The notes under the pieces: model-generated
Database searches by the model: none
What the model was told of the DNA's origin: nothing
The model's input: the letters and a program-made list of their open reading frames with translations, nothing else
Position numbers and translations under genes: made by a program
DNA from: Hungatella sp. UBA3048
Lineage (GTDB): Bacteria > Bacillota > Clostridia > Lachnospirales > Lachnospiraceae
Length of the DNA stretch: 64,000 nt
NCBI GenBank assembly: GCA_002367105.1
Contig: DFCS01000049.1
Coordinates: forward strand, 102,169 to 166,168
Reading direction: 5' to 3'
Part shown: positions 59,526-64,000 of the stretch, piece after piece
Position numbering within the stretch: the stretch's first letter is position 1
Layout of the letters: each line of letters starts with the position of its first letter

Positions 59526-60587
59526 CTATGTATACAATATCCTTTTTAATATTTCCGTCACCCTGGGCGCCTCTTCTTCCATCTCTCCCCTTGTATAGGA
59601 ACTCCCTACATATGCTGCCACCAGCTTTCCAAAATAAAACCTCATATCATCGGAAAAATAATCTGGGATGTACACAAAATCCTCCACCGAATCCCTGCTC
59701 ATAAGCAGATCCGTAGCATCCTGGCTGGTGCTGCCATAACAGCCGGAGGCATATCCGATGTACTCCCCAATAGCTGCCGTCAACTCTTCCGCCTGGCATA
59801 TTTTGATTTTTTTATAATTTGTATCCAGTTTGTAGCATACGTAATAAATACCATTTTCCGTCATTGGCGCAGAAAAATACCTTTTACCGGGATAGTAGAT
59901 GATCTCCCAGCCCTGATCATGAAACTTCCTGATCCAATCTCTGGGAATATTCTTTGTGGCCTCTGTAAAAGCATCTTTCACCTCAGAGGACACGGACGAA
60001 GAAGTTTTCTTCCCGTCAATACTAATATCAAACTCCTTGTTTCTATGACCGTTTTCATCCATGTAGAAAAGACCTACATACTGATTTGCAGCCATCTGTC
60101 CATTATCAAAGAAATAATATCGCTTTCCCGCTACGTTTTTATAGCCGGAAGATGCCATCTCCCCCTTTGTGGAAAACCAATACCAGCTTCCGTCTTTCTC
60201 CTGATACCAGCCTTTTTGGGCAGTGCCGTCTTCGTTATAATAATGCCACTTCTCTTCATCTTCGCTGTAGCACCAGCCTAGCTGCAGCTCTCCCGTCTCA
60301 GAAAAGCAGTAGTTCATTCCGCCGATCCTTGTCCAATCAGAAACCATATACCCTTCATTATCAAAGTAATACCAATATCCATGAATCTCTTCCCAGCGGT
60401 TCTTCTTAAATTCCCCCGCGGCATTGACATATTTCCAGCCGCTTGAGTCTTCCTGCCACTGCCAGTCTGATACTGACGACTGCTGGCTTTCGCCCTCTTC
60501 CTGTATCTTATCTTCCGCTGCCATGGAAGTCATCATGCTTCCCATGATGAGAATGATACTTGCTGCCGCTATCCATCGTTTCCTCAA
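59526..60587 (-). CDS. Secreted cell-wall-binding repeat protein
   Basis: A 353-residue protein with a signal peptide (WIAAASIILIMGSMMTSMA, cleavage near residue 23). Residues 45-180 hold about five aromatic cell-wall/choline-binding-type repeats (GWKYVNAAGEFKKNRW, GYWYYFDNEGYMVSDW, KWHYYNEDGTAQKGW, SWYWFSTKGEMA, RYYFFDNGQMA). The C-terminal 170 residues form a domain I do not recognise, containing IPRDWIRKFHDQGWEIIYYPG and VEDFVYIPDYFSDDMRFYFGKLVAAY. An attached surface protein, perhaps an enzyme or adhesin. Confidence 0.78.
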   Translation of the reverse strand: MRKRWIAAASIILIMGSMMTSMAAEDKIQEEGESQQSSVSDWQWQEDSSGWKYVNAAGEFKKNRWEEIHGYWYYFDNEGYMVSDWTRIGGMNYCFSETGELQLGWCYSEDEEKWHYYNEDGTAQKGWYQEKDGSWYWFSTKGEMASSGYKNVAGKRYYFFDNGQMAANQYVGLFYMDENGHRNKEFDISIDGKKTSSSVSSEVKDAFTEATKNIPRDWIRKFHDQGWEIIYYPGKRYFSAPMTENGIYYVCYKLDTNYKKIKICQAEELTAAIGEYIGYASGCYGSTSQDATDLLMSRDSVEDFVYIPDYFSDDMRFYFGKLVAAYVGSSYTRGEMEEEAPRVTEILKRILYT

Positions 60588-60766
60588 GAGTTTTGCACTC
60601 CTTCCAGGCCTTCCATTATTTATAATAAAATATTACTATATTTCCACAGAAAAGTACAGGTTTCAAATTTAAAGTTTTTATTAACAAAGAAAAGCCCTCC
60701 TTCCTATTTTTCTATTTATAGGCTATAATTATATAAAAATATATTTCAGAAAGGGAGGTAATACTT

Positions 60767-61000
60767 ATGAAATGGAAACGTTTTCTGGCAATGGCCGGAG
60801 TAGTGTTCATTCTCTCCATGTACGTTATCGCCATAATATCCGCCTTTTCCCATAATCCGGAAGCAAAAAACTGGCTGATGGCCGCTATTTTTTCTTCTGT
60901 CGTCGTCCCTGTCTTTCTTTATGCCGCTCAGCTTGTCGCCCGGGTGATCAGGCAGAATAAAGAGGAACCGGATTCAGCCGGCAAAAACAAAAAACTGTAA
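60767..61000 (+). CDS. Small membrane protein, two helices
   Basis: A 77-residue protein with hydrophobic helices at about 7-27 (LAMAGVVFILSMYVIAIISAF) and 36-58 (WLMAAIFSSVVVPVFLYAAQLVA), and a charged tail. GGGAGG precedes ATG 60767 by 8 bases. Similar small proteins occur in related Lachnospiraceae but no function is known. Confidence 0.7.
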   Translation: MKWKRFLAMAGVVFILSMYVIAIISAFSHNPEAKNWLMAAIFSSVVVPVFLYAAQLVARVIRQNKEEPDSAGKNKKL

Positions 61001-61331
61001 CATAATGAGAACAGAAAACGCATGCACTCTTATAGCAATCCTCCAATAAGGTTATTTGCAAATTTCAAAATTACCCGGTATGACAGCAAGACGATTACCG
61101 GTGAATCGCAGATAAGCTTTACTGGAGAGTTTGCTTTATGCGTAAACTATCCAGAGTATTTGAAAACTCCTACTTCCGGTGCAGGACTCAGCCTCTTGAA
61201 AAGGCATAGCGAAACTGACTATACACCATGCATGGTGAGCACAAATAAAAAGCCGCAGGTCTTAAAAATCCTGCAGCTTTTCTCAAAAACCAAATTCTTT
61301 GTTCTCTATCTTTCTATTTATTCCCGTATAA
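61001..61331. other. Intergenic region after the small membrane protein
   Basis: No credible gene. Contains the bidirectional hairpin 61247-61282 (AAAAGCxGCAGG / CCTGCxGCTTTT), which would end purA transcripts on the minus strand. Confidence 0.6.
61247..61282. terminator. Bidirectional terminator after purA
   Basis: AAAAGCCGCAGG pairs with CCTGCAGCTTTT (one mismatch) around an A-rich loop, A-run before and T-run after. Confidence 0.75.
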
Positions 61332-62609
61332 TCATTTGCGAAAGATAATTTCATCTCTTCCCGGTCCATTGGAAACCATGGTTATGGGCGTTTCGATTTC
61401 TTTCTCTATGAATTCAATATAATTCCTGCAGTTCTCCGGAAGATCCTCGTAATTTTTAATTCCTCTAATCTCACATTTCCAGCCTGGAAGGCTTTTATAT
61501 ACCGGTTTTGCTTTGTTAAGCTCTACGGTTGTAGGGAAATCTCTGGTAACCTTTCCGTCAATCTCATAGCCCACACATATCTGAAGCTCGTCAAGATATC
61601 CCAGCACATCAAGTACGGTGAGGGCAACCTCTGTAGACCCCTGGATCCGGCATCCGTACCTGGAGGCAACTGCGTCAAACCAGCCCATGCGTCTTGGCCT
61701 TCCGGTAGTTGCTCCATATTCGCCGCCGTCTCCTCCGCGCCGTCTCAGTTCATCTGCCTCATCTCCGAATAATTCGCTGACAAACGCTCCTGCCCCTACT
61801 GCACTGGAATAAGCTTTTACCACAGTGGTAATGTTCTTAATCTCATAGGGCGGAATGCCTGCGCCAATGGCGCCGTAGGCCGCAAGTGTAGAGGATGATG
61901 TAACCATAGGATATATTCCATGGTCAGGATCCTTTAAAGATCCCAGCTGGCCTTCCAAAAGAATATTCTTGCCCGCCTTGATTGCCTCATGAAGGTATTT
62001 GGACACATCACATACATATGGCTTCACCATCTCACGGTATTCCAGAAGAGTCTGAAACAGTTCCTGCGGATCAATGGCCGGTTTGTGATAGAGATGCTCC
62101 ATCAAAACATTCTTTGTTTCACAAACACGGTCAACCTTTTCCTTTAAAGATTCTTCGTCAAAAAGCTCGCTGACCTGAAATCCGATCTTTGCATATTTAT
62201 CAGAATAAAATGGAGCAATCCCTGATTTTGTGGAACCAAAAGACTTTTTGCCAAGACGTTCCTCTTCATACTGGTCAAACAGAATGTGATATGGCATCAG
62301 AATCTGGGCACGGTCTGAAACCAGAATATCAGGCTTTGGAACACCTTTGCTTACCAGATCTTCAATTTCCTTTACCAGGAACGGGATATTTAATGCCACA
62401 CCATTGCCGATGACGCTGGTGGTATGATTATAGAAAACGCCTGATGGCAGAAGGTGAAGGGCGAATTTTCCATAGTTGTTGATGATCGTGTGTCCGGCAT
62501 TGCTGCCTCCCTGATAACGGATAATGATATCCGATTCCTTTGCCAGCATATCCGTGATCTTACCTTTTCCTTCGTCGCCCCAGTTGGCTCCTACAATTGC
62601 TCTTACCAT
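61332..62609 (-). CDS. purA: Adenylosuccinate synthetase
   Basis: GTP-dependent conversion of IMP and aspartate to adenylosuccinate, first step to AMP. It has the GTP loop GANWGDEGKGKITD, the IMP-binding GGSNAGHTI and YGCRIQGSTEVALTVLDVL segments, and the NSTSTLAAYGAIGAG-like TSSSTLAAYGAIGAG. Length 425 is normal. A LysR gene separates it from purB, the next enzyme in the pathway; all three lie on the minus strand. Confidence 0.96.
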   Translation of the reverse strand: MVRAIVGANWGDEGKGKITDMLAKESDIIIRYQGGSNAGHTIINNYGKFALHLLPSGVFYNHTTSVIGNGVALNIPFLVKEIEDLVSKGVPKPDILVSDRAQILMPYHILFDQYEEERLGKKSFGSTKSGIAPFYSDKYAKIGFQVSELFDEESLKEKVDRVCETKNVLMEHLYHKPAIDPQELFQTLLEYREMVKPYVCDVSKYLHEAIKAGKNILLEGQLGSLKDPDHGIYPMVTSSSTLAAYGAIGAGIPPYEIKNITTVVKAYSSAVGAGAFVSELFGDEADELRRRGGDGGEYGATTGRPRRMGWFDAVASRYGCRIQGSTEVALTVLDVLGYLDELQICVGYEIDGKVTRDFPTTVELNKAKPVYKSLPGWKCEIRGIKNYEDLPENCRNYIEFIEKEIETPITMVSNGPGRDEIIFRK

Positions 62610-62710
62610 ATGATTGCTCCTCCTTCGAGTGAAAAAATGCCTGTTACTTACCTATGATAACTCAAGAATACGCATAAGTAAAATTAATATTATTTATATT
62701 CGGCATAAGT

Positions 62711-63604
62711 TTAAATTATGTCATCTGTCATCAGTTGTAAAAGGCGCTTTCCCGCTGGAGATACGGGCGTTTTGATATCAGTGACAATGGTAAAATGGCG
62801 TTTAGGCATTTCTTCCCGGAACTTAAGCTCCACAAGACTCCCTTTTTCCAACTCCATCTGTGCAAACCCTGACATTACACAGCCTATCCCAAGATTCCGC
62901 ATGGCAAACTGAACGATCATGTCACTGGTGGAAAGCTCAAACTCCGGCTCTACCACAATCCCATGGCCTGCCAGATATTCATCCATAAATGTTCTTGTAC
63001 TGGTATTCTTTTCAAGAAATATGCAAGGCAGTTCCTTTAAAATATCATAATCCAGCTCCTGGTCCTTTAAATAACGGAACTTATCCCCCGCCACAAACAC
63101 GTTCCTGATTTCTTTTACATCGGTCCGCATGACCTCACTCTTTGCCTCAAAGGGAGTACTGACCACTCCGAAGTCAATCTTGCCGTCATATAAATACCGG
63201 AGTGTTTCAGGCGTAGGCCCGTTGGATACACTTACCTTGATACCAGGATACAGCTCATGGAACTTCTCCAGATAAGGCAGTAAATAAAACTGAAGCGTCA
63301 TGTCACTGGCTCCGATCCGCACCTCGCCCGTATCCAGATCTTTTAGCCTGTTTAACATACTTTCTCCATGCCAGATGTTTTCTAAACCTGATTTTACATA
63401 TCCGTAAAAAAATTCCCCCTCCCGGGTCAGACGAACCCCTTTGGAGGTCCGCAGAAACAGCTGGCTGTCCAGAGCTTTTTCCAGCTGCCTTACAGCCTGG
63501 CTCACGGCAGGCTGGGATATGCACAGCTTCTCCGCCGCCAAAGTGATGCTTTTAAGCTGGGCCACATAATAAAACACCTTGTAATACTCTAAATTGCTGC
63601 TCAT
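62711..63604 (-). CDS. LysR-family transcriptional regulator
   Basis: A 297-residue regulator. N-terminal helix-turn-helix (YKVFYYVAQLKSITLAAEKLCISQPAVSQAV in parts) and effector domain from about 90 (VRIGASDMTLQFYLLPYLEKFHE). The set resembles CysB/CbbR-like LysR proteins that are common next to pur genes in Lachnospiraceae, but its ligand is unknown. It lies between purB and purA. Confidence 0.9.
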   Translation of the reverse strand: MSSNLEYYKVFYYVAQLKSITLAAEKLCISQPAVSQAVRQLEKALDSQLFLRTSKGVRLTREGEFFYGYVKSGLENIWHGESMLNRLKDLDTGEVRIGASDMTLQFYLLPYLEKFHELYPGIKVSVSNGPTPETLRYLYDGKIDFGVVSTPFEAKSEVMRTDVKEIRNVFVAGDKFRYLKDQELDYDILKELPCIFLEKNTSTRTFMDEYLAGHGIVVEPEFELSTSDMIVQFAMRNLGIGCVMSGFAQMELEKGSLVELKFREEMPKRHFTIVTDIKTPVSPAGKRLLQLMTDDII

Positions 63605-63628
63605 GACTTCCTCCTGATATGAAAAATC

Positions 63629-63672
63629 AAAAAAACAAAGGCAGACCTCCCATAATCTCTGACGTCTGCCTG
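63629..63672 (-). terminator. Terminator of purB
   Basis: AGGCAGAC (63639-63646) pairs with GTCTGCCT (63664-63671); on the minus strand it is followed by a run of about seven T. It begins 8 bases after the purB stop. Confidence 0.85.
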
Positions 63673-63679
63673 CAAGTTT

Positions 63680-64000
63680 TTATACGTGAATCTCTGCTTT
63701 CATCCCGAGAAGTTCCCTATTATCTTCAAGAAGAGGCTTAACCACTTCATTCAGATAAGCAGTCACCTGGGCCGGAGCGCAGCCCACATATCTTTTGGGA
63801 TCCATGCTTTTCATTAAATCCTCCAAAGAAAGGTTAAAGGAGGGGTCTGCTGCAATCAGCTCCAGCAAATTGTTGTCAAGGCCATTGACCTTTACATTCT
63901 GTCCTGCTTCCATAGACAGTTCCCTGATCCGTTCGTGAAGCTCCTGCCTGTCTCCGCCGGCCTTTACCGCATCCATCATGATATTTTCCGTAGCCATAAA
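63680..64000 (-). CDS. purB: Adenylosuccinate lyase, C-terminal part, runs off the right edge
   Basis: The visible 105 or so residues match the C-terminal end of adenylosuccinate lyase: LATENIMM-type ATENIMMDAVKAGGDRQELHERIRE, then LSLEDLMKSMDPKRYVGCAPAQV. The enzyme forms AMP from adenylosuccinate and AICAR from SAICAR. The active-site loops and N-terminus lie beyond position 64000. A terminator follows the stop codon. Confidence 0.92.
   Translation of the reverse strand, partial: FMATENIMMDAVKAGGDRQELHERIRELSMEAGQNVKVNGLDNNLLELIAADPSFNLSLEDLMKSMDPKRYVGCAPAQVTAYLNEVVKPLLEDNRELLGMKAEIHV

Noticed and set aside
61022..61348. 108-codon plus-strand frame
   Set aside because: Lacks a ribosome site, crosses the purA terminator hairpin and shows no family features.

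Overview
The window looks like a chromosomal segment of a low-to-moderate GC anaerobic Firmicute of the Lachnospiraceae, most likely the Lacrimispora / Clostridium cluster XIVa group. This is inferred from the pyrFKD-type pyrimidine genes, a Rex repressor, rubredoxin, an alr-mazF pair, a CIRCE-controlled Hsp20, strong AGGAGG ribosome binding sites and the general protein character. No sequence search was possible. Most genes lie on the minus strand.

Layout. 1-49: 5' end of tmRNA (ssrA), running off the left edge. 0.2-1.6 kb: frameshifted NADH oxidase gene. 1.7-5.0 kb: nrdA-nrdB class I ribonucleotide reductase. 5.2-12.2 kb: purine salvage operon (8-oxoguanine/guanine deaminase-like amidohydrolase, MerR regulator, BMP lipoprotein, nucleoside ABC transporter) behind a textbook MerR promoter with a 19-bp spacer. 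12.2-17.0 kb: Dus enzyme, secreted amidase, a junction where a 5' fragment of a membrane pyrophosphatase gene abuts a 5' fragment of a peptide permease gene, and a LysR regulator. 17.1-21.9 kb: rubredoxin, then hexuronate catabolism (KdgF-like cupin, ArsC/Spx-like protein, uxuB, uxuA and a GntR regulator with matching operators). 21.9-29.2 kb: accessory genes (DUF4914 P-loop protein, DUF2294, an MFS drug-efflux gene behind a leader-peptide attenuator, a hypothetical protein, a Cys-cluster/pentapeptide protein, an AraC regulator).

29.3-32.7 kb: purE-purM-purN-purD. 33-38 kb: chemoreceptor, M29-like aminopeptidase, small membrane proteins, VanZ-like protein. 38.4-45.5 kb: the pyrimidine cluster (ykgJ-like, pyrF, pyrK, pyrD ... 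pyrE). About 3.1 kb of AT-rich DNA separates pyrD from pyrE. It carries a decayed tyrosine recombinase, an Agr/LytTR-type response regulator and a sensor kinase lacking its ATPase domain, and it looks like an old integrated element. 45.7-53.6 kb: CIRCE-hsp20, nitroreductase, PepF, two GNAT acetyltransferases flanking an odd AT-rich repeat array, YebC, a CNNM/CorC-type protein and MazF. 53.8-57.3 kb: alr, nnr, rex. 57.5-64 kb: ABC-F ATPase, a cell-wall-binding-repeat protein, purA, a LysR regulator and the 3' end of purB.

The most interesting items are the disrupted pyr cluster, the Mef-like efflux gene with a 12-codon leader and competing hairpins, the MerR-controlled purine salvage operon, the hppA/permease junction and the repeat array at 49.7-49.9 kb. 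No CRISPR array, tRNA or rRNA gene was recognised. I did not find a clearly new multi-gene system.
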